Part shown: piece by piece, positions 12,239 to 22,022 of the stretch
Layout: each line of letters starts with the position of its first letter
Position numbering within the stretch: position 1 is the first letter of the stretch
NCBI RefSeq assembly: GCF_009812055.1
Contig: NZ_WQNH01000002.1
Span: 62,001 to 126,000, forward strand
Direction of reading: 5' to 3'
DNA: 64,000 nucleotides
Source of the DNA: Chelativorans xinjiangensis
GTDB taxonomy: Bacteria > Pseudomonadota > Alphaproteobacteria > Rhizobiales > Rhizobiaceae
The notes under the pieces: generated by a model
Told to the model about the DNA's origin: nothing
The model's input: the letters and a program-made list of their open reading frames with translations, nothing else
Database searches by the model: none
Translations under genes and position numbers: made by a program

Positions 12239-12622
12239 TTACTGACCCGTCGGCACCTGCGGCTCGGAATCGGCCGGCTCTTCCGCCGGCGCCGGCTCCG
12301 ACGAGGCGCCGCTGCCGCCGAGTTGGTCGAGAACGCCGCTGCCGCCGCCCTCACCCTGCTCCTGCGTCTGCGGCAGCCGGTCGAAGATATCCGTCGGCTG
12401 GGCCTGATAGCGCGCGATCAGCGACAAACCGAGCGAGGTGGCGAAGAAGGCCGCGGCAAGGATCGCCGTTGCGCGCGTCAGCGCGTTGGCCGCTCCGCGC
12501 GCCGTCATGAAGCCGGAGCCGCCGCCAATGCCAAGCCCTCCACCCTCCGAACGCTGCATAAGCACCACGCCGACAAGCGCAAGCACGGTGAGCAAGTGGA
12601 TGACGATGACGATGGTCTGCAT
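12239..12622 (-). CDS. secG: Preprotein translocase subunit SecG
   Basis: SecG is the small stimulating subunit of the SecYEG channel. The first membrane helix (TIVIVIHLLTVLALVGVVLMQ), the loop SEGGGLGIGGGSGF and the second helix (AILAAAFFATSLGLSLI) match the family. After about residue 75 there is an acidic, Gly/Ser/Pro-rich tail ending in PTGQ, an extension common in alphaproteobacteria. It lies between tpiA and pyrG on the same strand, the usual arrangement. Confidence 0.95.
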   Translation of the reverse strand: MQTIVIVIHLLTVLALVGVVLMQRSEGGGLGIGGGSGFMTARGAANALTRATAILAAAFFATSLGLSLIARYQAQPTDIFDRLPQTQEQGEGGGSGVLDQLGGSGASSEPAPAEEPADSEPQVPTGQ

Positions 12623-12764
12623 GATTCCTTCCGGCGCCTGAGGCGGAGCGGGCGATGCGCCCGCGGACGCGGCTCATTACACGCCTTTGCCCGTTTTTCC
12701 AAGTCCCCGTCACCACAGATAGGCGTGGCATGCGGCTTTGCAAGAAAAGACGGTGGGCAGAGGC

Positions 12765-13529
12765 TCAAACAGTGCGCGCCGCCTCGCTTATGGCAAGGAA
12801 ATCGGCTGCCTTGAGGCTGGCGCCGCCGATCAGTGCACCGTCGACATTGAGGATCGACAAGAGTTCGCGCGCGTTGCCGGGCTTTACCGAACCGCCGTAG
12901 AGGAGCCGCGTGCGTTTTGCCTCATCACCGATCTTTTTCTCCAGTTCGGCGCGCAGGTGGGCATGCGCTTCGGCCACGTCCCCAGTTGTCGGCGTCAGCC
13001 CGGTGCCGATCGCCCATACGGGCTCGTAGGCGATCACCGTGTTTTCGGCCGTCGCCTCGGCGGGCACGGAACCCGCGACCTGGCGCGAAAGCACGGCAAG
13101 CGTCTCGCCCGCCTCGCGCTGCTGCCGCGTTTCCCCCAGGCAGATGATGGCGACAAGGCCGGCGCGCCAGGCTGCTTGCGCCTTGGCGGCCACCTCGGCA
13201 TCGCTCTCGCGGTGATCCGTGCGCCGCTCGGAGTGGCCGACGATCACAAAGCCGGCACCGCAGTCGGCAAGCATTTCGGCGGCGATGTCGCCCGTATGGG
13301 CACCGCTCTCGGCGGCGTGGCAGTCCTGCCCGCCCAAGAAGACCGGTGTCGATCCGAGCACCCCGCTCGCCCGAAAGACGAGCGTCGCCGGCACGCAGAT
13401 CAGCCCGTCGGCCTCCTCGCCGGCAGCGGCGGCAAAGCCTTCGCCGATGGCCTCCAGTTCGCCGAGCGAGGCGCTGGTGCCGTGCATCTTCCAGTTGCCT
13501 GCGATGAGCGGACGGATCGCGGGTGTCAT
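12765..13529 (-). CDS. tpiA: Triosephosphate isomerase
   Basis: TpiA interconverts dihydroxyacetone phosphate and glyceraldehyde 3-phosphate. I chose the start [17 protein letters not shown], which has GGAGG 4 nt upstream and gives 254 residues, the normal family length. Catalytic residues are visible: Lys in NWKMHG, His in VGHSERR, Glu in [10 protein letters not shown]; the phosphate-gripping YGGSVKPGN is present. It is divergent from ppiD, with a 137-bp shared promoter gap. Confidence 0.97.
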   Translation of the reverse strand: MTPAIRPLIAGNWKMHGTSASLGELEAIGEGFAAAAGEEADGLICVPATLVFRASGVLGSTPVFLGGQDCHAAESGAHTGDIAAEMLADCGAGFVIVGHSERRTDHRESDAEVAAKAQAAWRAGLVAIICLGETRQQREAGETLAVLSRQVAGSVPAEATAENTVIAYEPVWAIGTGLTPTTGDVAEAHAHLRAELEKKIGDEAKRTRLLYGGSVKPGNARELLSILNVDGALIGGASLKAADFLAISEAARTV

Positions 13530-13666
13530 GGGGCCTCCATTCGTTGTCATGTCCTGGTCGAAGGATGTTCACTACCAAAAAGGCGCTACAAAGCAATCGA
13601 CAGTGGCTTTCAAGGGCGCTATTGCCAACATTCGCCAAGAAGAAAAGAGAACTATAGCGGATCACC

Positions 13667-15553
13667 ATGCTCGACAGCCTGAGACAAGCGGCCACAACCT
13701 GGATTGCAAAGCTTCTGCTCGGCCTCCTGGTCCTGAGTTTTGCCGTGTGGGGCATTTCCGGCCAAATCCTGAACGGTGCCGGGGGCGCCGTCTTGACGGC
13801 GGGTGGTACGTCCGTTTCGCCGCTCGATTTCCGGCTGGCCTACGATCGCCAGATCGCCGAGCTTTCGCAGCGTTTCGGCACCAGGCTGACGCGCGAGCAG
13901 GCGGTGGCGATGGGTATCGACGAGCAGGTGCTCGCGCAACTCGCCGCGGGCGCCGTGCTGGACGAGACGGCACGCGAGATGGACCTTGGGTTGTCGCAGG
14001 ACAAGCTTGCCGAGCTGGCGACCTCCGACCCGGCATTCCGCGGCGCCGACGGCCGCTTCAATCGTCAGCAGTTCGAGTTCGTCCTGAGACAGGCGGGCAT
14101 GCGTCCGGAAGACTATCTGAAGAACCGGCAGAATGCCGCCATGCGCCAGCAGATCGTCGATGCGGTCGCAGGCGGCGTCTCGGCGCCCGATACGCTGCTG
14201 CGCAATGTCGCGCTCTACCGGGGCGAGGACAGGACGATAGAGTACGTGCCCCTCCCCCGCTCCCTCGTCGAGCCCATCGAGCCGCCGAGCGACGACGAGC
14301 TGCAAAGCTGGTTCGAGGAGCGCAAGGATGACTACGCCGCTCCCGAATACCGCAAGATCAACTACGTGAAGCTGGAAGCGGAGGATATCGCCGATCCATC
14401 GACGATCTCCGACGAGCAGGTGGGCAGCTACTACGAGAAAAACCGCGAGCGCTACACGACGCCGGAGCGCCGCACCATCGAGCAGATCAACTTCTCCGAG
14501 GAGGAGGATGCCGTTGCCGCCCGCGAGAGCATGCGCACCGGCGCGACTTTCGAGGGCGTGGTGGAGATGCAGGGCAAGACCCCCGAGGACATCAGGCTGG
14601 GCACCTTCACGCGCGCCGACGTCGCCGACGAGGCGGTGGCCGAAGCCGCCTTCGCGCTTGAGGAAGGCAAGGTGAGCGAGGTGGTCCAAGGCGCCTTCGG
14701 ACCGGTGCTCCTGCGCGTGACGGAGATCGTTCCCGAAAAGGCGACGCCGCTCGACCAGGTGGCCGGCGAAATCCGCCAGGAACTGGCGCTCGACGAGGCG
14801 AGCAACCTGGTGCTCGACACCTACGACGCCTATGAGGATGCGCGCGCCGCCGGCCAGACGATGCAGGAGGCGGCGAACGCGCAGAGGCTGACCATGCGCA
14901 CCGTCGAGGCTGTCGACCGTTCCGGCCGCCGCCCCGACGGCGCCGTCATCGAGGACCTCCCCCAATCGCGACAATTGCTCAGCGAAGCCTTCGAGACGGA
15001 CAAGGGCGTGGAGAACCCGCCGATCGACCTGCCCAGCAACGGCTTTCTCTTCTACGAGGTGGAAGACATCGTGCAGGCGCGCGAGCGCTCGTTCGCCGAA
15101 GTGCGCGAAAAGGTGGTCGAGGACTGGACCGAAGCCGAGGTCGAGGCGCGGCTTGCAGAGCGCGTCAAGGAACTCCAGGACGCACTGAAGGGCGGCAAGA
15201 CGCTCGACGAGATCGCCGCCGAGATCGGCCAGGAGAAGGTCGTCAAGCGCGGGCTGAAACGCGAGGCGGACGACCCGGATCTGGGTCGAGCGGGCGTTGC
15301 CGCTGCCTTCGGCGTGCCAGAGGGCGGATCCGGGGCTTTTGCCAATCCGGCCGGCGAGGGGCAATTTCTCTTCCAGGTGACGGAGGTGTTCGAGCCGGCG
15401 GCGGTCTCCGCCGACGCGGTGCCCGAAGACGTCGCCAACAGCATCACCCAGGGCATCTCCAACGACCTTCTGGACCAGCTCGTCGCACGGCTGCAGGCCG
15501 AGCATGAGGTGACCGTCAACCAGGCCGCCCTGCAGCAGGCGCTGAGCTTCTGA
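13667..15553 (+). CDS. ppiD: Membrane-anchored peptidyl-prolyl isomerase, PpiD/SurA-like
   Basis: The 628-residue protein has one N-terminal membrane helix ([17 protein letters not shown], about residues 18-34), a large SurA-like N-terminal chaperone region, and a parvulin-type domain (about residues 240-360). This is the layout of PpiD, an inner-membrane periplasmic chaperone that helps proteins leaving the Sec channel. The family name is secure; prolyl isomerase activity is not certain because PpiD parvulin domains are often inactive. It is the first gene of a plus-strand run leading to trpD. Confidence 0.9.
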   Translation: MLDSLRQAATTWIAKLLLGLLVLSFAVWGISGQILNGAGGAVLTAGGTSVSPLDFRLAYDRQIAELSQRFGTRLTREQAVAMGIDEQVLAQLAAGAVLDETAREMDLGLSQDKLAELATSDPAFRGADGRFNRQQFEFVLRQAGMRPEDYLKNRQNAAMRQQIVDAVAGGVSAPDTLLRNVALYRGEDRTIEYVPLPRSLVEPIEPPSDDELQSWFEERKDDYAAPEYRKINYVKLEAEDIADPSTISDEQVGSYYEKNRERYTTPERRTIEQINFSEEEDAVAARESMRTGATFEGVVEMQGKTPEDIRLGTFTRADVADEAVAEAAFALEEGKVSEVVQGAFGPVLLRVTEIVPEKATPLDQVAGEIRQELALDEASNLVLDTYDAYEDARAAGQTMQEAANAQRLTMRTVEAVDRSGRRPDGAVIEDLPQSRQLLSEAFETDKGVENPPIDLPSNGFLFYEVEDIVQARERSFAEVREKVVEDWTEAEVEARLAERVKELQDALKGGKTLDEIAAEIGQEKVVKRGLKREADDPDLGRAGVAAAFGVPEGGSGAFANPAGEGQFLFQVTEVFEPAAVSADAVPEDVANSITQGISNDLLDQLVARLQAEHEVTVNQAALQQALSF

Positions 15554-15561
15554 GGCCGGCC

Positions 15562-16578
15562 ATGGCAGACCTCAAGCAACATATCGCCAAGGTGGCGAGC
15601 GGCACGGCCCTCAGCTTCGCCGAGGCGCGCGAGGCCTTCGAGGTCATGATGTCCGGCGAGGCCACGCCGAGCCAGATCGGCGGCTTCCTGATGGCGCTCA
15701 GGGTGCGCGGGGAAACGGTCGACGAGATCAGCGGCGCGGTCGACACCATGCGGGCGAAGATGCTTCCGGTCGAAGCCCCCGGGGATGCGATCGACATCGT
15801 CGGCACCGGCGGCGATGCCTCGGGCACCTACAATGTTTCGACCTGTGCGGCCTTGATCGTCGCCGGCTGCGGCGTGCCGGTGGCCAAGCACGGCAATCGG
15901 GCGCTTTCCTCGCGCGCGGGCGCGGCCGACAGCCTCGCAGCCCTCGGCGTCGACATCGAGATCGGGCCGGAGAAGATCGCCGCCTGCATCGCCGAGGCCG
16001 GTGTCGGTTTCATGTTCGCGCCGGCCCACCATGCGGCCATGCGCCATGTCGGGCCGACGCGGGTAGAGCTCGGCACGCGCACCATCTTCAACCTGCTCGG
16101 GCCGCTGTCGAACCCGGCGCGCGTGAAGCGCCAGCTCGTCGGCGTCTTCTCGCCCGAGTGGGTGGAACCGATCGCCCATGTGCTCAAACAGCTCGGCGCG
16201 GAAAGGGCCTGGGTGGTGCACGGAGATGGGCTCGACGAGATGACGACCGCCGGCACGACCCGCGTGGCCGCGCTGGAGGACGGCGCCGTGCGCACATTCG
16301 AGGTGACCCCCGAGGAGGCAGGCCTGGCGCGCGCCGAGATGGCCGCCCTGAAAGGCGGCGACGGCGAACACAATGCCAAGGCGTTGCGCGCCGTGCTGGA
16401 AGGCGCCAGGAACCCTTACCGTGACATCGCCCTTCTCAACGCCGGCGGCGCCCTTGTCGTGGCCGGAAAGGCCGAGACGCTGGGAGACGGCGTGAGGCTT
16501 GCGGCAGCAGCGCTGGACGACGGTCGCGCGCTCGCCGCGCTCGAAAAGCTTGTCGAAGTCTCGAACCGGGAAGCATAA
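15562..16578 (+). CDS. trpD: Anthranilate phosphoribosyltransferase
   Basis: TrpD joins anthranilate to phosphoribosyl pyrophosphate in tryptophan synthesis. The 338 residues carry the PRPP-binding motif [17 protein letters not shown] near residue 78, [21 protein letters not shown] near 110, and [22 protein letters not shown] near 150. It starts 8 bp after ppiD and is followed 20 bp later by trpC. Confidence 0.98.
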   Translation: MADLKQHIAKVASGTALSFAEAREAFEVMMSGEATPSQIGGFLMALRVRGETVDEISGAVDTMRAKMLPVEAPGDAIDIVGTGGDASGTYNVSTCAALIVAGCGVPVAKHGNRALSSRAGAADSLAALGVDIEIGPEKIAACIAEAGVGFMFAPAHHAAMRHVGPTRVELGTRTIFNLLGPLSNPARVKRQLVGVFSPEWVEPIAHVLKQLGAERAWVVHGDGLDEMTTAGTTRVAALEDGAVRTFEVTPEEAGLARAEMAALKGGDGEHNAKALRAVLEGARNPYRDIALLNAGGALVVAGKAETLGDGVRLAAAALDDGRALAALEKLVEVSNREA

Positions 16579-16598
16579 TTCCAGGAGCGTACCTGTAA

Positions 16599-17414
16599 AT
16601 GACAGACATTCTGCGCAAGATCGAGGCTTACAAGCGCGAGGAGATCGCTGCTGCGAAATCCGCCATGCCCCAGGCCGACCTTGAGGCAAGGGCGCGCGAG
16701 GCCGCCCCCGTGCGCGGCTTTGGCGAGGCGTTGCGCGCAAAGCATTCTGCCGGCCTCCTGGCGCTTATCGCCGAGGTCAAGAAGGCGAGCCCCTCGAAAG
16801 GGCTCATCCGCGCCGATTTCGACCCGCCTCGGCTGGCGGCGGCCTATCAGCACGGCGGCGCGGCCTGCCTTTCTGTGCTGACGGACAAGCCATCCTTCCA
16901 GGGTGCGCCCGAGTTCCTCGCCGAGGCACGGCGGGCGACGAAGCTCCCTGCCCTGCGCAAGGATTTCATGTTCGAGCCTTACCAGGTCTACGAGGCGCGG
17001 GCCTGGGAAGCCGACGCGATTCTCATCATCATGGCGAGTGTGACAGACGACGAGGCGAAGGCGCTGGAGGAGACGGCCGGCAAACTCGGCATGGACACGC
17101 TGCTGGAGGTGCATGACGAGGCCGAGCTGGAACGCGCGCTCGGGCTTTCCTCGCCGCTGATCGGCATCAACAACCGCAATCTGAGGACCTTCGAGACGAC
17201 GCTCGCCACCTGCGAGGCGCTGGCGCCGCAGGTGCCGGAGGATCGCATCGTCATCGGCGAGAGCGGCATCTTCACCCACGACGACTGCCGCCGCCTCGCG
17301 AAGGTGGGCATCTCGAGCTTCCTCGTCGGCGAGAGCCTGATGCGCCAGGACAACGTCGAGGCGGCGACGCGCAAATTGCTCGGGCTGGAAACGGATGTAG
17401 AGGCGGCAGGCTGA
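16599..17414 (+). CDS. trpC: Indole-3-glycerol phosphate synthase
   Basis: TrpC closes the indole ring in tryptophan synthesis. The 271 residues include the catalytic [11 protein letters not shown] near residue 53, [14 protein letters not shown] near 110, [11 protein letters not shown] near 185 and [11 protein letters not shown] near 218, covering the catalytic Lys, Glu and Asn residues. It is a monofunctional protein, not fused to TrpF. The stop is one base before the moaC start. Confidence 0.98.
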   Translation: MTDILRKIEAYKREEIAAAKSAMPQADLEARAREAAPVRGFGEALRAKHSAGLLALIAEVKKASPSKGLIRADFDPPRLAAAYQHGGAACLSVLTDKPSFQGAPEFLAEARRATKLPALRKDFMFEPYQVYEARAWEADAILIIMASVTDDEAKALEETAGKLGMDTLLEVHDEAELERALGLSSPLIGINNRNLRTFETTLATCEALAPQVPEDRIVIGESGIFTHDDCRRLAKVGISSFLVGESLMRQDNVEAATRKLLGLETDVEAAG

Positions 17415-17415
17415 G

Positions 17416-17934
17416 ATGGCCGGAGACGAAAAGAGCGGACTGACCCATCTTGCCGCCGACGGACGGGCGGAGATGGTGGATGTCGGGGCGAAGGACGACA
17501 CGGCCCGCACGGCTGTCGCAGCCGGTGCCGTGACCATGGCGCCGCAGACCCTGCGGGCGATCCTGGCCGGGGACGCCAAGAAAGGCGATGTCATCGCCGT
17601 CGCCCGGCTCGCCGGCATCATGGCGGCGAAGAAAACGCACGACCTCATTCCGCTCTGCCACCCGCTGGCGCTGACCAAGATCGCCGTCGATATCGCGCCG
17701 GACGAGGCGCTGCCCGGCTTGCGCGTCGAGGCGACGGCACGCGTGACCGGCAAGACGGGCGTGGAGATGGAGGCGCTGACGGCCGTCTCCATCGCCTGTC
17801 TGACGATCTACGATATGGCCAAGGCGCTGGACAAAGGCATGGTCATCGGCGAGGTGCATCTCAAGGAGAAGACGGGCGGCAGGTCCGGCGCCTGGCGCGC
17901 ACAAGGGGCGGACGATGGCTCTGCTTCCGGTTGA
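17416..17934 (+). CDS. moaC: Cyclic pyranopterin monophosphate synthase
   Basis: MoaC acts in the first stage of molybdenum cofactor synthesis. The 172 residues contain [11 protein letters not shown] near residue 35, the active-site block [13 protein letters not shown] near 72, and [22 protein letters not shown] near 115. It begins one base after the trpC stop and overlaps moeA by 20 bp, so it sits in a tight trpD-trpC-moaC-moeA transcription unit. Confidence 0.98.
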   Translation: MAGDEKSGLTHLAADGRAEMVDVGAKDDTARTAVAAGAVTMAPQTLRAILAGDAKKGDVIAVARLAGIMAAKKTHDLIPLCHPLALTKIAVDIAPDEALPGLRVEATARVTGKTGVEMEALTAVSIACLTIYDMAKALDKGMVIGEVHLKEKTGGRSGAWRAQGADDGSASG

Positions 17935-19120
17935 CGAGGCGCTGGAGCGCATACTCGACGGCCTCAGCCCCCTCGCCGCCGAGGAGGTGGCGCTCACTGA
18001 GGCCGCCGATCGCGTACTCGCCGCGCCGCTGAAGGCGCAGCGTACGCAGCCGCCTTTCAACGCCTCGGCCATGGACGGCTACGCCGTTCGTGCGGCGGAT
18101 ATCGGGACGGTTCCAAGAACCCTTTCCGTCATCGGCGAATCGGCAGCGGGACACCGCTTTGCCGGGGCGCTCCAGCCGGGCGAGGCCGTGCGCATCTTCA
18201 CCGGCGCACCGGTGCCGGAGGGTGCGGACGCCATTCTTATCCAGGAAAACGCGCGTAGGCTTGCCGACGGCCGCATCGAGGCCACCGAGCCCGTTGCTGC
18301 CGGGCGGCACATCCGCCGCGCCGGCCTCGACTTCGGCGAGAAAGACCCGGTTCTGGAGCAAGGCAGGGTACTGGACCCGGCGGCCCTGTCGCTGGCCGCG
18401 GCCGCGGGACATGCCACACTCCCCGTGGTGCGCCGGCCGCTCGTCGCCGTCATCGCCATCGGCGATGAACTCGTGCCGCCGGGCATCGCGCCCGGTCCCG
18501 ACCAGATCGTCGCCTCCAACAGCTTCGGCACCGCCGCCCTCGCCGGGCGCGACGGCGCCAGGATTGTCGATCTCGGCATCGTCCCCGACAGCGAGGAGAA
18601 GATCTCCGCCGCCCTTCGCAAGGCGCTCGCCGCAAACGCCGATATTATCGCAACGCTCGGCGGCGCCTCGGTCGGCGACCACGATCTGGTGCGCCGGGTG
18701 CTCGAGGCGGAAGGCGCCGCCCTTTCCTTCTGGAAGGTCGCCATACGGCCCGGCAAGCCGATGATGTTCGGCCGCCTCGAAACAACGCGTGTGCTCGGCC
18801 TGCCCGGCAACCCGGTCTCCAGTCTGGTGTGCGCGCATCTCTTCCTGCGACCGATGATCGCCCGGCTTTCCGGCCGGGTCTTTTCGCCGGACCTGCGCCA
18901 GGCGGAGCTCGCAGTTCCCATGAAAGCCAATGACGAGCGGCAGGACTATGTGCGCGCCTCTGTATCCCACGGCCCGCGCGGGCTGATCGCGAGGCCGTTC
19001 GACCTGCAGGACTCCTCCATGCTCAGCACCCTCGCCGCCGCCAACGCGTTGATCGTCCGCGAGCCCAACGCGGGGCCGAGCGAGGCGGGCGCGCGCTGTC
19101 AGGTGCTGATGCTGCGCTGA
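17915..19120 (+). CDS. moeA: Molybdopterin molybdenumtransferase
   Basis: MoeA inserts molybdenum into adenylylated molybdopterin. The 401 residues show [12 protein letters not shown] near residue 50, [12 protein letters not shown] near 95, [11 protein letters not shown] near 185, GGASVGDHD near 250 and [11 protein letters not shown] near 295. The 20-bp overlap with moaC indicates translational coupling. A small hairpin (GACGGT at 19119-19124 with ACCGTC at 19133-19138) follows the stop but has no T tract. Confidence 0.97.
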   Translation: MALLPVDEALERILDGLSPLAAEEVALTEAADRVLAAPLKAQRTQPPFNASAMDGYAVRAADIGTVPRTLSVIGESAAGHRFAGALQPGEAVRIFTGAPVPEGADAILIQENARRLADGRIEATEPVAAGRHIRRAGLDFGEKDPVLEQGRVLDPAALSLAAAAGHATLPVVRRPLVAVIAIGDELVPPGIAPGPDQIVASNSFGTAALAGRDGARIVDLGIVPDSEEKISAALRKALAANADIIATLGGASVGDHDLVRRVLEAEGAALSFWKVAIRPGKPMMFGRLETTRVLGLPGNPVSSLVCAHLFLRPMIARLSGRVFSPDLRQAELAVPMKANDERQDYVRASVSHGPRGLIARPFDLQDSSMLSTLAAANALIVREPNAGPSEAGARCQVLMLR

Positions 19121-19410
19121 CGGTTTCGATATACCGTCCATAATTATCTGACATCGGCCGGAATTAACCGGACCTATCCGGGAATAAGCGGGAATAGCCG
19201 GGTATAGGCGGTGTGGAGCGATCCCAATTGCCTTGGAACGCAATTGACCCCACCTTCAGGGGGCGACTGAATGCAGGCCCAGGAGCCATCCGGATTCTGC
19301 TGCCAGAAGATTGCCGTTCAAAATCCCATCGACCAGGGTAGCAATACCGGTCACCATTGACCTTTCCCAATTCGCCGGCGAAGATAACTGCCGGGTTTGG
19401 GGAGGCGTGC
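19121..19410. other. Intergenic gap before cas3
   Basis: This 290-bp gap marks the left edge of the CRISPR-Cas island. It contains a short degenerate tandem run, CCGGGAATAAG, CGGGAATAG and CCGGGTATAGG (about 19180-19210), and two CAATTG sites near 19230-19250. A TTGACC at 19356-19361 is a possible -35 box, but I see no well-spaced -10. No ORF is credible here. Confidence 0.4.
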
Positions 19411-21672
19411 ATGTTTTTCGCGCACTCGACGGAGGACACATCGTGCTCCGATTGGCAGCTATTACATCGACATCTGATTGATGTTGCTGAGCTGGCTGCA
19501 CAGTTCGCTGTCGTGTTCGGAGCGGAAAGGGCAACTCGGCTTGCAGGACTCCTGCATGACCTTGGAAAATATACTCCGGCGTTCCAGGCGAGGCTGACGG
19601 GAGCGCTCGAAAAGGTCGATCACTCGACCGCCGGCGCCGCCGAAACATTCACTCTTGTAAGCGCGATTGCAGATCGCGCAATGGCGGAACTGATCGCCTA
19701 TGCGATCGCCGGACATCATGCGGGTCTGCCGGACAGGATCGGCGATGGATCGCTGGCAGAACGGCTGAAGAAGCAACTGGAGCCTCTCGATCCGTCGTGG
19801 CGCGACGAAATCGCCCCGGATGCAGTCGGCCTGATGCCGGATTTCGAATGGAGCAAGGACAAGGACAAAGCGGCGTTCCAGCTCGGCTTTCTTGGGCGGA
19901 TGATCTTTTCCTGCCTGGTCGATGCCGACTTTCGGGATACGGAAGCTTTCTACGACGGGGTCAAGGGAGAGAAGAAAGATCGCGAATGGCCGGCCCTCGG
20001 CACGATCATCGATCCCCTCATTGCCTGCTTCGAGGTTCACATAGCCGACAAGCAGTCGGGTGGCACGGCCTCCAAGGTCAACCAACTGCGCGGCGAAATC
20101 CTTGCCCATGTGCGCGCCAAGGCGAGCGAAGCTACCGGCCTCTTCACGCTCACCGTCCCGACCGGCGGCGGCAAGACGCTGGCTTCGCTCGGTTTCGCGC
20201 TCGACCACGCGAAGAAGAATGGGCTGGAGCGGATCATTTTTGCCATTCCTTTCACATCGGTGATCGATCAGACCGCGTCCGTTTTCCGGGAGGTATTGGG
20301 CGACGAATTTATCCTGGAGCATCATTCGGCGATCGATTTCAATTCGGCGGCGAAGGAGAATGAATTCCGCGAGAAATTCGAAGGAAACTCGCTCGAAGCC
20401 AAGCTCCGTCTCGCCATGGAGGACTGGGCGGCGCCGATCGTCGTCACCACCAATGTGCAGCTTTTCGAGAGCTTGTTCGCCAATCGGCCATCGCGCTGCC
20501 GCAAACTGCACAATCTGGCGCGCAGCATCATCATTCTGGACGAGGCGCAGACCATACCCTTGCCGTTGCTCCGTCCCTGTGTGGCGGCGTTGGACGAACT
20601 CGCCCGCAACTACGGCATATCGATCGTCTTGTGCACGGCCACCCAGCCGGCTCTGGCCGCACCGGAGTTCGAGGGCGGGCTCGTCCTCGGGTCAAAACAG
20701 GAACTGGCCCCTGATCCGCCAGGACTGGCCCGCGCCCTGAAGCGCGTAGAAATCGCGTCAGGCGGCGAAATGAGCGACGACGATCTGGTGGCCGCGCTCC
20801 GGGACAACGGGCAAGGGCTCGTCATCGTCAACAGCCGCAAGCATGCGCTTGCCCTGTACAAGGCCGCGAAAGCCGCGGGGCTCGATGGCGTCGTCCACCT
20901 GACGACCCGGCAATATGCGACTCATCGGCGGGAGATCCTGGCCGACGTGCGGCACAGGCTGAAGAAAAAGCTTCCCTGCCGCCTGATCGCGACATCGCTG
21001 GTCGAGGCCGGCGTCGATGTCGATTTCCCGCGTGTCTGGCGCGCGGAAGCCGGGCTCGACCAGATCGCCCAGGCGGCTGGGCGCTGCAACCGCGAAGGGG
21101 AACGGCCAGTCGGGGAAAGCATCGTCACCATTTTCAAGGCGCCGGAGAACCCGCCGCCAAGGGAGATCGGCCAGCTTGCCGCGGACTTCGTCCGCATGGC
21201 GGACAAGCATCAGGACCTGCTGTCGCCCGACGCCATGCGCGACTATTTCGGCGAGGTGTACTGGCGCAAGGGTGACAGGCTCGACGCCAAGAAGATTCTC
21301 GAGGACTTCCGGCTCAACCGCGACGAGACGAATTTTGCCTATCGCTGCGTCGCGGAGAAATTCCGCATGATCGAAAGCGGCATGGTGCCGGTGATCGTTG
21401 CGCGAGACGAGGCCGCTCGCGACGCGCTGGGCGAACTCGCGTGGGAAAAGGCCTATCCAGGCGCGGTGGCCCGCAAGCTTCAGTCCTTCATCGTGCAGGT
21501 GCCGCCGAAGGCGCGCAACCTGTTGATCGCGAACAGGCATGTGCGCTTCGAGCAGGAAAAGCGCTTCGGCGACCAGTTCGCGGTGCTGGTGACGGGAAGT
21601 TTCTACAAACCCGAAATCGGACTGATCTGGGAGGATGCGGACTATCTGGGATTGGAACAGCCGGCGATTTGA
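19411..21672 (+). CDS. cas3: Type I-C CRISPR nuclease-helicase Cas3
   Basis: Cas3 is recruited by Cascade to unwind and degrade targeted DNA. I chose the start MFFAHSTEDTSCSDWQ, which has GGGGAGG 5 nt upstream, giving 753 residues. The N-terminal HD nuclease domain has His-Asp at residues 49-50 (LLHDLGKY), His71 and His102-His103. The SF2 helicase domain has Walker A TVPTGGGKTLAS near 250, DEAQ near 377, motif III TATQPAL, motif V VEAGVDVDFP and motif VI QAAGRCNREG. All key residues are present, so the effector should be active. It is separated from cas5 by a 410-bp regulatory gap, so cas3 may be transcribed independently of the rest. Confidence 0.97.
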   Translation: MFFAHSTEDTSCSDWQLLHRHLIDVAELAAQFAVVFGAERATRLAGLLHDLGKYTPAFQARLTGALEKVDHSTAGAAETFTLVSAIADRAMAELIAYAIAGHHAGLPDRIGDGSLAERLKKQLEPLDPSWRDEIAPDAVGLMPDFEWSKDKDKAAFQLGFLGRMIFSCLVDADFRDTEAFYDGVKGEKKDREWPALGTIIDPLIACFEVHIADKQSGGTASKVNQLRGEILAHVRAKASEATGLFTLTVPTGGGKTLASLGFALDHAKKNGLERIIFAIPFTSVIDQTASVFREVLGDEFILEHHSAIDFNSAAKENEFREKFEGNSLEAKLRLAMEDWAAPIVVTTNVQLFESLFANRPSRCRKLHNLARSIIILDEAQTIPLPLLRPCVAALDELARNYGISIVLCTATQPALAAPEFEGGLVLGSKQELAPDPPGLARALKRVEIASGGEMSDDDLVAALRDNGQGLVIVNSRKHALALYKAAKAAGLDGVVHLTTRQYATHRREILADVRHRLKKKLPCRLIATSLVEAGVDVDFPRVWRAEAGLDQIAQAAGRCNREGERPVGESIVTIFKAPENPPPREIGQLAADFVRMADKHQDLLSPDAMRDYFGEVYWRKGDRLDAKKILEDFRLNRDETNFAYRCVAEKFRMIESGMVPVIVARDEAARDALGELAWEKAYPGAVARKLQSFIVQVPPKARNLLIANRHVRFEQEKRFGDQFAVLVTGSFYKPEIGLIWEDADYLGLEQPAI

Positions 21673-21680
21673 GGGCAATG

Positions 21681-21710
21681 GAGGCGGATCCAGTTAACTG
21701 AATCCGCCTC
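21681..21710. terminator. 30-bp near-perfect palindrome after cas3
   Basis: The arms GAGGCGGAT (21681-21689) and ATCCGCCTC (21702-21710) pair, and the centre CAGTTAACTG is itself self-complementary, leaving one mismatch in 30 bp. It starts 8 bp after the cas3 stop. There is no T tract on either strand, so it may be a cas3 transcript end or a protein-binding dyad. On the minus strand it directly follows the candidate crRNA-like spacer and could end that RNA. Confidence 0.5.
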
Positions 21711-21775
21711 AAGCTGCGTTTGCAGCCTCACTCGCTCGAGAAAGTTTCGATCCACGCCCCTGCGCGAGAGGCGAC
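21710..21775 (-). ncRNA. Candidate Cas-regulating crRNA-like RNA (CreR class): orphan repeat plus spacer
   Basis: Seen directly: on the minus strand 21775-21744 is a CRISPR repeat identical to the array repeat at 30 of 32 positions. The two changes are C to T at repeat position 7, which keeps the stem by a G-U pair, and T to G at position 11, in the loop. The 3' handle TGGATCGAAAC is unchanged, so Cas5 should still recognise and cut it. The 34 nt that follow (21743-21710) begin TTTCTCGAGCGAGTGA. They match TTTCTAGTGCGTGTGA upstream of cas5 at 13 of 16 positions next to a TTC PAM. Known class: CreR-type RNAs guide Cascade to cas promoters for repression. Inference: this is such a regulator. 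Alternatives are a relic of an old array or a solo repeat without function. Confidence 0.6.
21744..21775 (-). CRISPR. Orphan degenerate type I-C repeat, opposite to the array
   Basis: A single 32-nt repeat lies between cas3 and cas5, 5.9 kb from the array and in the opposite orientation. It differs from the array consensus only at positions 7 and 11. No second repeat follows the spacer. Confidence 0.9.
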
Positions 21776-21831
21776 AAGTTGAATGTCGGTGACAGTCGAA
21801 CCAGCCTATGGAGGGTCCCATTCAATTTCTA

Positions 21832-21859
21832 ATTCCATATTCAGGCGCCCAAGCGTCAA
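21832..21859 (-). promoter_or_regulatory. Possible minus-strand promoter for the orphan repeat
   Basis: On the minus strand TTGACG (complement of 21854-21859) is followed after 16 nt by TGGAAT (complement of 21832-21837), which matches the sigma-70 -10 consensus at four of six positions. A start a few bases on would give roughly 50 nt of leader before the orphan repeat. This is a weak prediction by eye. Confidence 0.3.
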
Positions 21860-21942
21860 GCGAAGAAAGTACCGGCGGCGGCGAATCATTTTGGCGTCCT
21901 TTTGGCTGCAGGCTGTGCAGGATGCAGAAAATGGAGTGAGTG

Positions 21943-21983
21943 TCTAGTGCGTGTGAACTGCGTTGCAGTTCACACGCACTAGA
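21943..21983. promoter_or_regulatory. Perfect 19-bp inverted repeat upstream of cas5, containing the candidate CreR target
   Basis: The arms 21943-21961 (TCTAGTGCGTGTGAACTGC) and 21965-21983 are perfectly complementary with the 3-nt loop GTT. The minus strand of its right half is the sequence matched by the orphan spacer: protospacer 21985 down to 21952, with PAM TTC at 21988-21986. It lies about 100 bp upstream of the cas5 start, where a bound Cascade or another repressor could block transcription. Confidence 0.6.
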
Positions 21984-21993
21984 AAGAAGTTCA

Positions 21994-22022
21994 TTGTGGT
22001 GTTGTAGGGACTGACCTGCTAA
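21994..22022 (+). promoter_or_regulatory. Candidate promoter of the cas5-cas2 operon
   Basis: TTGTGG (21994-21999) and TGCTAA (22017-22022) are separated by 17 nt, just downstream of the inverted repeat and 60 bp before the cas5 start. The match to consensus is only moderate. Confidence 0.3.

Noticed and set aside
13652-15505. 617-codon minus-strand frame opposite ppiD, and similar long frames opposite eno, pyrG, yhdP-like and transposase genes.
   Set aside because: Shadow frames typical of high-GC DNA; the plus-strand gene has clear motifs and proper signals.
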